A stretch of 22,084 nucleotides of DNA from Udaeobacter sp046731855 (GCA_046731855.1 JBKPLX010000090.1:1-22084); one strand, 5' to 3'; counted from the stretch's first letter, positions 1-8,576 are shown. Notes: a model not told the origin generated them from the sequence alone. Numbers and translations: made by a program.

Positions 1-2266
1 CATCGGTCACATCTTCCTCAGGCGCGGCCGTCGATTGGAGTTTCTCGTGCATCGCAGTATCAAAAGCTGGCGGGCTTTGCGCGGAAACAAATTCGACCAG
101 CCTGTGAATCTCATCATCCGTAACAAGAACGCCTTGTGCGCGAATGAGACGCGAAGCACTCGGCGGCAGATAAAGCATATCGCCCTGTCCAAGCAATCGA
201 TCGGCTCCGTTTTCATCCAGAATCACGCGACTGTCGATCTTGGAAGCGACCTGAAATGCAATCCGGCTCGGAATATTCGCCTTGATCACGCCGGTGATGA
301 CATCTGCGCGGGGAGTTTGTGTTGCCACGATGATGTGAATACCGGCGGCGCGGGCCATTTGTGTGATGCGCGCAATGGCAGATTCAACGTCGGCAGGCGC
401 GGTCTGCATTAGATCGGCCAACTCGTCGATGATGACGACGACATAAGGCATCTTGTCGGGAATTTGCTCTCCTGCAGTGGCAGCAGTGCCGGCGGCGCTT
501 CCAGATTGCGCAGGCAACACACCTGCCTCTACATTTTCATCCTCGTCATCAGCATCTTTCTTCTTTTTAACCGGTCGCACATTGAAACCGACAATGTTGC
601 GTACGCCAACCCGGGCAAAGATTCTGTAACGACGCTCCATCTCATCGATCAACCACCGCAAGGCCAGCATCACTTTTTTTGGATCGACCACTATTGGGAA
701 CGCGAGATGTGGCAGCGAACTATACGCCTGAAGTTCCACCATCTTTGGGTCAACGATCACCAGACGCAGCTCTTCGGGCGTGAAACGAAAGAGCATGCTG
801 GCAATCAGTGCGTTGATACAAACGCTCTTCCCACTGCCAGTGGTACCGGCGACCAGTAGATGCGGCATCTGCGCCAGATCGGCGATGATCGTCTTGCCGT
901 AAACGTCTTTACCGAGCGCGAGCGGAATTTTTGCGTGTCCCTTTGCCTCTTCCCAGTCGGATGACTGCAAAAGTTCACGCAGTTTTACTGTTACTTTTCG
1001 GCTGTTCGCCAGTTCGATGCCCACCGTGTCTTTTCCAGGAATCGGCGCTAGGATATTGATGCGTTCAGCGCGCGTGGCTCGAGCGAGGTCGCGCTCAAGG
1101 CTTACAATCTTGTCCACACGAACGCCTTTAGCTGGATAGACTTCGTAGCGTGTGATGGTCGGCCCCTTTGTAATATCGCCCGGCGCGACGGCGATCCCGA
1201 ATTGACCCAAAGTCTCAATCAAAACTCGCTGGACGTCCTCCAGCTCTGAAGGATCAGATGTGCCACGTCCCTCCATGCTATGCTCGTCCAGCAAATCCAT
1301 CCCAGGCACGACATAATTTTCCGATGTCCAAGCCGGAGGCATCATAGTCGCCGCCGATCGTGCTTTCTTTTCGCCCGCACGCAATTCGGCGAGAGACGGT
1401 TTTCTGCGGACCTCCTGTTCACTCGGCAATGCGGTCGTATCGACCACCTTTGGTTTTGGCCGATTTGCCAGTTCCTCCGGCGAAATCATGGGTCCAACCA
1501 GCTCAGCGACGGGCATGCCTTTTTTCTTTAATTGTTTTTCAAGCAATCGCCGCTGCTTGGCGAGCTGCTGCTCGCTAATCACCAGTTTTCCCTTGAGATC
1601 CGATTTGCGCAGCCTGCGGCGCAATTGCCATTCCTGCAGGCTGACGCTCACGCGTCGCATAAGCGCGACCGTCTCGCGAACAAGATGAATAGGGCGCAAC
1701 CCGGTGACCAGGATCAGTGTGGTCACATAAATTCCAATTAACAAGAGGAGCGTACCTAGTGGGCCAAGAGCGTTGCGGAGTAACCCACGGTGCTGATCGG
1801 CGAAAGCGTATCCGATCCAACCACCAGGCCCCTGGATGTTGAAGGCGGCGTGCCAGCCCTGCAAATGATACGGCTGCACATGCAGTAAACAGGCCCCCGA
1901 TATGACGAACAGAGCGATCCAAGCCAAACGCGGCGCGACCCGCAAACTGGGATAAAACAGTTTTGCGGCACCGAAACCCAGTAGAATTGCGGCCAAAAGA
2001 TACGACGCCGCCCCAATGAATTGATAGCAAATTCCCGCGATAATCGCGCCAACTGGTCCGATGAAATTCTGCGCCGGGCGATTTGCCGGCGAAATGTGAC
2101 TGAACCAAACCCAGGACGGCACATCCTTCGGAGTGTAGGAAATCAGGGCAAAAAACAGCAGGGTTCCCGAGAAAAGTAGAACGAGAGCGAAGACTTCGTT
2201 CCAAGCGCTGTGTCTGTCTGTGCGAGCCACCGCGTCTGATACTAATCCCGCAGCAGCGTCTTTCAA
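1..2266 (-). CDS. ftsK: FtsK/SpoIIIE DNA translocase, C-terminus cut off by left edge
   Basis: This is a membrane-anchored hexameric ATPase that pumps chromosomal DNA through the division septum. About 755 codons are visible. Residues about 25-170 are hydrophobic membrane segments. A linker and the alpha/beta motor core follow. Walker A GTTGSGKS is at about 474-481, and Walker B (VVVIIDELADLM) has its Asp-Glu at about 614-615. Downstream there is a typical ARAAGIHIIVATQ segment and then IKANIPSRIAF. The C-terminal gamma (DNA-reading) domain would lie beyond base 1. Just before Walker B sits a charged, then Ala/Gly/Ser-rich insert (about 570-605). No ATG lies in frame between the upstream stop at 2384-2386 and the first membrane segment. 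I chose TTG at 2266; GTG at 2230 is equally possible, and neither has a clear ribosome binding site. The family call is certain; the start is not. Confidence 0.95.
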   Translation of the reverse strand, partial: MKDAAAGLVSDAVARTDRHSAWNEVFALVLLFSGTLLFFALISYTPKDVPSWVWFSHISPANRPAQNFIGPVGAIIAGICYQFIGAASYLLAAILLGFGAAKLFYPSLRVAPRLAWIALFVISGACLLHVQPYHLQGWHAAFNIQGPGGWIGYAFADQHRGLLRNALGPLGTLLLLIGIYVTTLILVTGLRPIHLVRETVALMRRVSVSLQEWQLRRRLRKSDLKGKLVISEQQLAKQRRLLEKQLKKKGMPVAELVGPMISPEELANRPKPKVVDTTALPSEQEVRRKPSLAELRAGEKKARSAATMMPPAWTSENYVVPGMDLLDEHSMEGRGTSDPSELEDVQRVLIETLGQFGIAVAPGDITKGPTITRYEVYPAKGVRVDKIVSLERDLARATRAERINILAPIPGKDTVGIELANSRKVTVKLRELLQSSDWEEAKGHAKIPLALGKDVYGKTIIADLAQMPHLLVAGTTGSGKSVCINALIASMLFRFTPEELRLVIVDPKMVELQAYSSLPHLAFPIVVDPKKVMLALRWLIDEMERRYRIFARVGVRNIVGFNVRPVKKKKDADDEDENVEAGVLPAQSGSAAGTAATAGEQIPDKMPYVVVIIDELADLMQTAPADVESAIARITQMARAAGIHIIVATQTPRADVITGVIKANIPSRIAFQVASKIDSRVILDENGADRLLGQGDMLYLPPSASRLIRAQGVLVTDDEIHRLVEFVSAQSPPAFDTAMHEKLQSTAAPEEDVTD

Positions 2267-2417
2267 TCTTTTGTAGAAGCGCTCACCGCGGCCAGCGGTC
2301 GGGCCTTTGACACAAACGCCGCTACAAGTGCCGTCGTTGATCGCAATCGAAATGCTGAGGAATGCACGCTTTCGGCTTGCAGGTTACCAGCGAGGCTGAT
2401 AACTGTGCCAGCGCATT

Positions 2418-2630
2418 ATGGCTCTTTTTCTCCGCTACGGCCTCAGTGCTGTTGCGCTCTGCATGATGCTGTTTTGCATCTCGTGCGAAAAACATCCGCT
2501 TGGCCAGATACCGGAAGTTCAGCGCGAACAAACCGATCCGGCAACAAGAGACTGGTCCGAAAAAAGCGAAACGGACAAGTCGGAAGCTTCACCGATTCCG
2601 GAGGAAGCTGCTCCGCACGAAGATCGTTAG
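2418..2630 (+). CDS. Small predicted lipoprotein
   Basis: This 70-residue protein has a short basic start, a hydrophobic stretch (residues about 7-20) and a Cys at about 23 preceded by Phe-Cys-Ile-Ser. That is a slightly non-standard lipobox, so it is probably a lipid-anchored envelope protein. After the Cys the chain is hydrophilic and rich in Glu, Lys, Ser and Pro, with no recognisable domain. It ends 14 bases before the peptide transporter start and is likely cotranscribed with it. Evidence that it is real: the signal-like N-terminus, and the strong ribosome binding site of the next gene directly after its stop. The transporter frame is also open across this region and would add 80 residues unlike any POT protein. 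No function can be assigned. Confidence 0.6.
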   Translation: MALFLRYGLSAVALCMMLFCISCEKHPLGQIPEVQREQTDPATRDWSEKSETDKSEASPIPEEAAPHEDR

Positions 2631-2632
2631 AC

Positions 2633-2639
2633 AAAGGAG
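2633..2639 (+). promoter_or_regulatory. Strong Shine-Dalgarno site for the POT transporter
   Basis: AAAGGAG lies five bases upstream of ATG 2645. It is one of only two near-perfect ribosome binding sites I see in the window, and it decides the transporter start against the longer open frame. Confidence 0.8.
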
Positions 2640-2644
2640 ATCAT

Positions 2645-4075
2645 ATGGCCAAACACAAATACGCAACCACGCCACCAAACCTAACGGGCATGCCGCCAGG
2701 CGTGCCGTACATCATCGGCAACGAAGGCGCGGAGCGGTTCAGTTTCTACGGAATGCGCACGATTCTGATCGGGTTCATGATGCAATTCATGGTGAACCAA
2801 TCCGGCATCCTTGAGGGAATGCCAGAGAACGAAGCGCAAGGCTGGTTCCATCAATTTGTGTCCTCCGTCTACTGGATGCCGTTCTTCGGCGCGATCATCG
2901 CCGATGGCTGGCTCGGCAAATACAAAACGATCTTTTCTCTGTCGATCGTTTACTGCCTCGGCCAGTTCACGCTCGCACTCATGGACACTTCGTTCGCAAT
3001 TCATTTCGGACAGAAATGGGTGCTAGCGATAGGACTGATTCTGGTCGCGGCTGGCGCGGGCGGCATCAAGCCGTGCGTCTCGGCCAACGTTGGCGATCAA
3101 TTCGGCGAATCGAATAAGCACCTGCTCACGCGCGTTTTTGGCTGGTTCTATTTCTCAATCAATTTCGGCTCTTCATTCTCAATCTGGTTATGCCCCGTTT
3201 TGCTGCGTAACCCGAACTGGGGTCCGCGTTACGCGTTCGGCCTTCCCGGCTTGTTGATGTTGGTCGCGACGATTATCTTCTGGCTCGGTCGTAAAAAAAT
3301 GGTGCACATCCCGCCGGCGGGACTTGGGTTTCTGCGCGACCTGAAGAGTAAGGAAGGTCTCAGCGTGCTCGCGCGCGTTTGGACCATCTTTGTGTTCACG
3401 ATGATTTTTTGGGCGCTGTGGGACCAGAGTAGCGGTGGCGAATGGACGATCCAGTGTCAGAAAATGGATCTGCATTTTCTTGGCCTAAGTTTTCTTCCAG
3501 AGCAGGTGAACGTCGTGAATGGGCTGTTCATTCTCGCGATGATTCCGCTGTTCAACTACTTGCTTTATCCGGCGATTAGCCGCGTGTTCCCGCTCACGTC
3601 TCTGCGCAAAATCGGAATCGGCTTATTCCTTACCGCACTGTCGTTTGTGGTGATCTGGGCAATTCAGGTCAACATCGATCACGGTGGACGCCCGAACGTC
3701 GGATGGCAGTTCCTCGCCTATATCATTCTTTCCGCGGGCGAAGTGATGGTGTCGATCACCGGCCTTGAGTTTGCCTACACCCAAGCGCCTAATCGCATGA
3801 AGAGCCTGCTCATGGCGATGTGGCTACTCTCGGTCGCGCTCGGGAATCAAATTCCATCGCTCATCAGTTTCCTCATTCCGAAACTCAAGTCGATGGGCAT
3901 GAACTTGGAAGGTGCGAATTACTTCCGCTTTTTCACACTCCTTATGTTCGGCGCGTCGATCATCTATATTTTCGTCGCGCGTGTTTACAAGGAACACACC
4001 TATTTGCAATCCCAGGAAGTACCGCCCGACGAACGCGTAACCGAGCCAGTGCTTGCCGCCGGCACGCCGAGCTGA
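2645..4075 (+). CDS. POT/PTR-family proton-dependent oligopeptide transporter
   Basis: This inner-membrane major-facilitator protein most likely imports di- and tripeptides with protons. It has 476 residues, normal for bacterial POT members, and about 12 hydrophobic segments. The first helix carries the family signature ExxERFxxYG (Glu27, Glu30, Arg31, Phe32, Tyr35), where the acidic and Arg residues take part in proton coupling. The second PTR signature, around AGGIKPCVSANVGDQF, is at about residues 138-153. The start is set by AAAGGAG at 2633-2639, five bases before ATG 2645. The frame is open further upstream but overlaps the lipoprotein gene and is not POT-like. The stop is 5 bases before the DUF885 peptidase gene, so transport and peptide cleavage are probably coexpressed. 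Exact substrates cannot be read from the sequence. Confidence 0.93.
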   Translation: MAKHKYATTPPNLTGMPPGVPYIIGNEGAERFSFYGMRTILIGFMMQFMVNQSGILEGMPENEAQGWFHQFVSSVYWMPFFGAIIADGWLGKYKTIFSLSIVYCLGQFTLALMDTSFAIHFGQKWVLAIGLILVAAGAGGIKPCVSANVGDQFGESNKHLLTRVFGWFYFSINFGSSFSIWLCPVLLRNPNWGPRYAFGLPGLLMLVATIIFWLGRKKMVHIPPAGLGFLRDLKSKEGLSVLARVWTIFVFTMIFWALWDQSSGGEWTIQCQKMDLHFLGLSFLPEQVNVVNGLFILAMIPLFNYLLYPAISRVFPLTSLRKIGIGLFLTALSFVVIWAIQVNIDHGGRPNVGWQFLAYIILSAGEVMVSITGLEFAYTQAPNRMKSLLMAMWLLSVALGNQIPSLISFLIPKLKSMGMNLEGANYFRFFTLLMFGASIIYIFVARVYKEHTYLQSQEVPPDERVTEPVLAAGTPS

Positions 4076-4080
4076 ATTCG

Positions 4081-5808
4081 ATGAGAATCATCGTCGCAGC
4101 CGCATCCGTACTCTTTTTATCGATGCTCAACGCATCCGCCACTCCGCAGGACGACGCGTTTCAAACAATTGCACACGACTACATCGAGCAATATCTGCGG
4201 GCGAATCCAGAGGATGCGACCGAGCTGGGAGACCATCGGTTTGACGGTCAATTGACGGATTACTCATCCGAAGCACGGGCGAAAGACCTGGCAAGGCAAA
4301 AGGAGTTTCGCGAGAAGCTGAACGCGATTGATGGTTCGCAGCTTACCGGTGCGAACAAAGTCGATTTTCGGATCCTGAAGGAGAACATCGATTATCAAAT
4401 CTTCCGAGCCGAAGAGCTGAAAGAGCCGCAGTGGAACCCGTTGGTTTACATGGATAGCCTGGCCAACAGTCTTTATCTGTTGGTTGCGCGCGATTTCGCG
4501 TCGCCAGAACAACGGATTCAAAATCTGCGCCAGCGGATGGAAGGAATTCCCCGCGTGATCGCACAAGCCAAAGCAAACCTGCAACACCCGCCGCGCATTC
4601 ACACTGAAACAGCGATCGAACAAACGCAAGGTGCAATCAATCTTGTGCGCGGCGGACTCGCCCCGCTTCTTGATCGCGCGCCGCAAATGAAGAAGGATCT
4701 GGCGCCGTTACAGGAAAAAACCGCCGCTGCTTTGGACGACTACAAAAAGTGGCTTCAAGACGATCTACTCCCACGCTCCGACGGCAATTTCCGTCTTGGC
4801 GCAGAGAAGTTTCGAAAGAAGCTGCGCTTTGCGCTCGCTTCCGACTTGTCGATGGAAGAAATCATGAAGCGAGCGCAGGCTGACCTGAAACAGACGCAAA
4901 CAGCTATCTACGAAACAGCGCTGCCGCTCTACAAAAAATATTTTCCCAACGCCGACGCCGCAACTCTCGCGGACAAACATAAGGTGACAGCGGCAGTACT
5001 CGACAAACTTGCCGAGCAACACCCCGATGACGCTACCGTCGTCGGTTATGCGAAAGAAGTTGTTGGTGAGGCAACCAACTTCGTTAGGTCACATAATCTC
5101 GTCACTATCCCAGATACGCCGCTCGATGTGATCGCGATGCCTGAATTTAAACGCGGCGTGGCTATTGCATATTGCGATTCTCCGGGTCCGCTAGATAAAA
5201 CCGGAAAAACATTTTTTGCCGTCGCGCCTACGCCGAAGGATTGGTCAAAGGAACGGAAGGAATCGTTCTTTCGCGAATACAACAACTATCAAATTCGCGA
5301 TTTGACCGTGCACGAGGCGATGCCCGGGCATTATTTGCAGCTCGCTCACGCCAATGAATTCCACGCGCCAACTCTCGTCCGCGCAATCTTTCGCAGTGGC
5401 ACTTTCATCGAAGGCTGGGCGGTTTATACCGAGCAAATGATGGCGGAACAGGGTTACGGCGGACCGGAAGTGAAAATGCAGCAGTTGAAGATGCGCTTGC
5501 GCGCAATCGCTAACGCCATTCTCGATCAAAGCCTTCACGCGGGGAACATGACTGAGAAGGAGGCGATGGACTTGATGACGAAAGAGACTTTCCAACAGGA
5601 AGGCGAAGCGGTTGCAAAATGGAAACGTGCGCGCCTCACTTCAGCTCAGCTTTCCACTTATTTTGTCGGGGCCACCGAGCATCTCGATTTGCGCGCAGCG
5701 GAGGAGCAAAAACTAGGTAAGGATTTCGATCTCAAAAAGTACAACGACCAGGTGATTTCATACGGCAGCCCGCCCGTAAAATACGTGAGGGAATTGATGG
5801 GATTGTAG
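4081..5808 (+). CDS. Secreted DUF885-family metallopeptidase-like protein
   Basis: This 575-residue protein has a signal peptide (hydrophobic residues about 3-20, probable cleavage after Ala-Ser-Ala around 20-22), so it acts outside the inner membrane. The C-terminal half carries HEAMPGH at residues 411-417, the HExxxGH motif of DUF885 proteins. EGWAVYTE follows at 444-451, and its Glu is a plausible further metal ligand. The family is regarded as zinc-peptidase-like, but few members are characterised. It starts 5 bases after the transporter stop with no ribosome binding site of its own, which suggests translational coupling. The natural reading is that it releases small peptides that the transporter imports. 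An in-frame extension upstream of 4081 lies inside the transporter gene and is not used. The family call is secure; the substrate is inferred. Confidence 0.9.
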   Translation: MRIIVAAASVLFLSMLNASATPQDDAFQTIAHDYIEQYLRANPEDATELGDHRFDGQLTDYSSEARAKDLARQKEFREKLNAIDGSQLTGANKVDFRILKENIDYQIFRAEELKEPQWNPLVYMDSLANSLYLLVARDFASPEQRIQNLRQRMEGIPRVIAQAKANLQHPPRIHTETAIEQTQGAINLVRGGLAPLLDRAPQMKKDLAPLQEKTAAALDDYKKWLQDDLLPRSDGNFRLGAEKFRKKLRFALASDLSMEEIMKRAQADLKQTQTAIYETALPLYKKYFPNADAATLADKHKVTAAVLDKLAEQHPDDATVVGYAKEVVGEATNFVRSHNLVTIPDTPLDVIAMPEFKRGVAIAYCDSPGPLDKTGKTFFAVAPTPKDWSKERKESFFREYNNYQIRDLTVHEAMPGHYLQLAHANEFHAPTLVRAIFRSGTFIEGWAVYTEQMMAEQGYGGPEVKMQQLKMRLRAIANAILDQSLHAGNMTEKEAMDLMTKETFQQEGEAVAKWKRARLTSAQLSTYFVGATEHLDLRAAEEQKLGKDFDLKKYNDQVISYGSPPVKYVRELMGL

Positions 5809-5816
5809 GTGGAACG

Positions 5817-5830
5817 GTCGCCGCGGCGAC
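5817..5830. terminator. Short palindrome between convergent genes, possible terminator
   Basis: A perfect 14-base palindrome (GTCGCCGCGGCGAC) lies in the 40-base gap between the convergent DUF885 and ligase genes. It could end transcription in both directions, but there is no T run, and it may be a remnant of a dispersed repeat. Confidence 0.3.
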
Positions 5831-5848
5831 TCCGCAACGCGCTGCGAT

Positions 5849-7114
5849 TTATTTGGCACGGCGCTTTTTGACAGACTTGCGTTTGCGCGACGGGCTGGGA
5901 CCTGCATTTTTCCGAGCAGATAGTTGCACTAATTCGTCGAGATTAAGTGTCCGGCGCCGATTCGTTCCGACCTCTCGAAAATCGACGTGATACCAACCGT
6001 TCATTCGGGTCACCCGATACCGTTTTTGACCGATGCGCATTGGCTCGCGCGCGATCACTCGGTGGATAATTTTCTCATAGTTGGAGCGCGACCAGCGGCG
6101 CTTCTGGCGGCGTCCCCAATCGATCGCGCGTCCCACGTCGTCGTAGGTCTCCGGGCGCTTCTCAAAATCGAGAAGTGAGCGCGCGTCTCCGGCGAAGACC
6201 GCGGAAATGTGCTTCAGCGTATCGTCGTCGCTAAACCGTCGAATTAGCCGGGGAAATGAAGTCAAAATCTCTGCAGCGATGGCGCGCAAGCTAAGTTTTC
6301 GACCATCGCGCAATTTCCAAACCGGGGCATTGAAGTCGGCAGTGAATGGATTGCGAGCGAACGAATCCGCCGTGACCCGCCACCCGCGCCGCGAAGAATG
6401 CTTTCGCAAACGGAGCGGCGTAATTCGAGGGATTCCATGGCGGTTCAATTGCTTCAGGCTGAAATTTTGCCAGCGATGAACTGTTTCGATAACGCCCGCG
6501 ATAAAAGCGCACGCCGCCAGCATTAACGCGGGGTCCGGCGTAAAATCAGCGGTAACCTCCAGCCGAGTTCTGCGCGGACGAACACCGACGGCGCTGCTTT
6601 GCCGATTGCTCGCCAACAAAAGTACCGGCACCGGCAGAATGTGCGCGAGCAGATATGCAAGCTTTGTCGCATTGCGAAATTTTGATTTCCGAGTCTCGGG
6701 AAACGAAAAATTGTAGTGCGTGCTGAAACCCTGCAGACGGCACTCGCATCTGTTTCGTTTGGCCCAGTGATCGAGCTCGGCTCGCAAGTAGCGGATTTGT
6801 TCCCACAGTAGGCGCGTCGCCCGATAACTGCAGCCGGGCTCCAGTTCGACAATCGGCGTCGCGACTTCGATGACTCCGGTATCGAAATAAATAGCCCCGC
6901 CAGCCGGAGATTGAAACGATTTACCGGTCCGCGGAATCATCCGGCGCCGCACGAGACGGCTGGGATCCCCGAACACTTTCTCTGGACGCCGTCTACGGCC
7001 GTTGACCAAAAGATTAAACTCGGCTTCCAAACCGATCACAGCGCGCGGTGGTGTTCCCAGAGCCGTGCGCTCGCTGAAAAGATGGCCGTGCCGTAACGGT
7101 CCAGGATACTTCAT
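5849..7114 (-). CDS. GCS2/amidoligase-like carboxylate-amine ligase
   Basis: This is a predicted ATP-dependent ligase of the glutamine synthetase / glutamate-cysteine ligase fold, joining a carboxylate to an amine. About 421 residues from ATG 7114; a TTG at 7123 would add three. The N-terminal strand GLEAEF (Glu30 and Glu32) matches the GxExE metal-binding motif. GVIEVATP with Glu83 matches the second acidic strand, and STHYN with His133 sits where the family has its His motif. An Arg-rich segment followed by LEVTADF comes later. The C-terminal tail is strongly basic (Lys/Arg/Ser) and could bind a polyanion. It is the last gene of a tight operon, 16 bases after the M15 gene. Substrates are unknown. 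The superfamily is assigned from motif pattern only and could be any GCS2-like or amidoligase branch. Confidence 0.65.
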   Translation of the reverse strand: MKYPGPLRHGHLFSERTALGTPPRAVIGLEAEFNLLVNGRRRRPEKVFGDPSRLVRRRMIPRTGKSFQSPAGGAIYFDTGVIEVATPIVELEPGCSYRATRLLWEQIRYLRAELDHWAKRNRCECRLQGFSTHYNFSFPETRKSKFRNATKLAYLLAHILPVPVLLLASNRQSSAVGVRPRRTRLEVTADFTPDPALMLAACAFIAGVIETVHRWQNFSLKQLNRHGIPRITPLRLRKHSSRRGWRVTADSFARNPFTADFNAPVWKLRDGRKLSLRAIAAEILTSFPRLIRRFSDDDTLKHISAVFAGDARSLLDFEKRPETYDDVGRAIDWGRRQKRRWSRSNYEKIIHRVIAREPMRIGQKRYRVTRMNGWYHVDFREVGTNRRRTLNLDELVQLSARKNAGPSPSRKRKSVKKRRAK

Positions 7115-7130
7115 ATGGGACAATTCGAGA

Positions 7131-7727
7131 TCAACTGGCTTCGCTGCATTCGCATGGAGTCAGCGTTGCAAACCCTAAATCGACGTGGAGATGGTCGTCA
7201 GTTTCTCCGAGTTTGAAGCCGAACCGTCGACAAAAGACGACCGGACCAAGTGACGCCGCGATCCTCCCATATTTCTCAATCGACTTCGCATCGGAAAGAA
7301 AGGTGTCGCCGATCCGGTAGATGTTCGCAGCTGTTCCCCAACAATGAATGCTTTTCCCGCCGCCAATCTGGTGCGCCGGCGACCGGTAACCGCCGTTTGC
7401 GCTGATGAAAACCGGCGCATCGACTTCGCGACGAAAATTCTCCAACACTATCGCAAGTAACCCGATTGCACACGGCACGTAATGAGGAAACTGGCTCAAG
7501 AGCGGCCTGGCCTCACGGCAATCGACGAGCATCAATTCCGCGAGCGTGAAGTGCGGCACCAGGCGAATGTCGTGAGCTTCCTGCCAGCTATGGATTTCGT
7601 AGAAAAAGCGCGGCAGATGATGGACTCTCCCGTGGAAATCGTTTTCCGCTTCGCCTGGTCGCAGCAAAACGCGGTACTCTTCTGGTAAATTCAAGCCGTC
7701 AATTGCATGCAATCGGTGAGCGGTCAT
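7131..7727 (-). CDS. M15-type (D-Ala-D-Ala carboxypeptidase-like) peptidase with altered zinc site
   Basis: This 198-residue protein carries the M15 pattern in its C-terminal half: GGYRSPAH at 112-119, a SxHxxGxAxx block with His128, and DHLHVD with His181. The family normally binds zinc by His, Asp and His, and the Asp falls in GxAADI. Here that stretch reads GTAANI, so residue 135 is Asn (codon AAC). Zinc binding may be weakened, or the protein may have a new role. Residues 1-100 are not recognisable; they contain several His and aromatic residues. There is no signal peptide, so it is probably cytoplasmic, unusual for a peptidoglycan-trimming enzyme. The gene starts 9 bases after the serine hydrolase stop and ends 16 bases before the ligase ATG: a clear operon. 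Confidence 0.75.
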   Translation of the reverse strand: MTAHRLHAIDGLNLPEEYRVLLRPGEAENDFHGRVHHLPRFFYEIHSWQEAHDIRLVPHFTLAELMLVDCREARPLLSQFPHYVPCAIGLLAIVLENFRREVDAPVFISANGGYRSPAHQIGGGKSIHCWGTAANIYRIGDTFLSDAKSIEKYGRIAASLGPVVFCRRFGFKLGETDDHLHVDLGFATLTPCECSEAS

Positions 7728-7736
7728 GGATCTCGA

Positions 7737-8576
7737 CTAGGTTCTCATTACTGAGCGATAGATCGCCTCGGAAATAGCTGCGACAGTCTCGCGCCTCCCA
7801 TCTCGGTCCGAATCAAACTCGGTTAGAATGACAGCGAGATACGGTTCGCGCTCGGGCAAGTACACAATGCCCATATCGTGGCAGGCAGTGGAGATCTCGC
7901 CTGTTTTGTGGGCCACTACCGCATGCGCCGGAAGGCCAGCGGGAATCATCGAATCGAATCGTTGTTCCAGCAAAATACGGATCGCTTGTTCCTTACTCTT
8001 AGCGCTAAGAAAATCGCCGCGCAGCGCGGACAGTAATCTCAGCAAACCATTTGCGGTCACTTGGTTGTTTATGCCTTTTTCGTGTGCCGCATGGTCCTCA
8101 ACCCCTCGCCGCAGCTCTACCCCCTCCACTTGCGCATTCCGCAGAACATTTCGCGCATATTCCACAGTGACATAATCGAGGAGCAAATTTGTCGCGAGAT
8201 TGCTGCTCGCGACAATCATTCCTTCTGCAAGCTCGGAAATTTTGGCTACCCGTCCGATGCGCTTGTACAGCTCCGGCATTGCATCCGAGTCGCGGCTAAG
8301 GTGAAAAGGAGAGCCGTCTGCCACGCTGATAAACCGGTTTCGAACGTGCAGCGAGTCATCCAGTCGAAGCCGGCCTTCATCTGCTGCGCGAAAAACCGCC
8401 ACTAGTACTGCGACCTTAATTGTGCTTGCTGCGTGGAACCAGCGATCACCCTGTAGGGAAAATCGCAGACCGCTCTGTACATCGTGAAGGGCTACCGCAA
8501 TTGCTCGAGGCTTCCTCTCGCCAGCCAATCGTTCCAATTCTTCATTCAATATGCTGGAAACATCGACGCCTGACAT
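7737..8576 (-). CDS. Class A beta-lactamase-fold serine hydrolase, no export signal
   Basis: Numbered from ATG 8576 the protein has 279 residues. It shows the SxxK motif STIK (Ser51, Lys54), SSN at 124-126 where class A enzymes have SDN, a possible omega-loop Glu at 160 without the usual ExxLN, and HKTGE with Lys224-Thr225-Gly226. These place it in the class A beta-lactamase/transpeptidase superfamily. The altered SDN and omega loop make true antibiotic resistance doubtful; a peptidase or amidase role is as likely. An AAGAG sequence precedes 8576. ATGs at 8639 and 8675 would lengthen it but overlap the divergent C26 gene. None of the three starts gives a signal peptide, whereas beta-lactamases are exported. 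It is the first gene of the three-gene operon with the M15 and ligase genes. Confidence 0.75.
   Translation of the reverse strand: MSGVDVSSILNEELERLAGERKPRAIAVALHDVQSGLRFSLQGDRWFHAASTIKVAVLVAVFRAADEGRLRLDDSLHVRNRFISVADGSPFHLSRDSDAMPELYKRIGRVAKISELAEGMIVASSNLATNLLLDYVTVEYARNVLRNAQVEGVELRRGVEDHAAHEKGINNQVTANGLLRLLSALRGDFLSAKSKEQAIRILLEQRFDSMIPAGLPAHAVVAHKTGEISTACHDMGIVYLPEREPYLAVILTEFDSDRDGRRETVAAISEAIYRSVMRT

Noticed and set aside
1575..2204. 209-residue open frame on the minus strand
   Set aside because: It is a shadow of ftsK in another frame: Arg/Gly/Ser-rich without a domain, while the FtsK frame encodes the membrane segments here.
2307..2312. Perfect TTGACA upstream of the lipoprotein gene
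   Set aside because: There is no acceptable -10 at 16-18 bases, and the hexamer may fall inside the ftsK reading frame if that gene starts further upstream.
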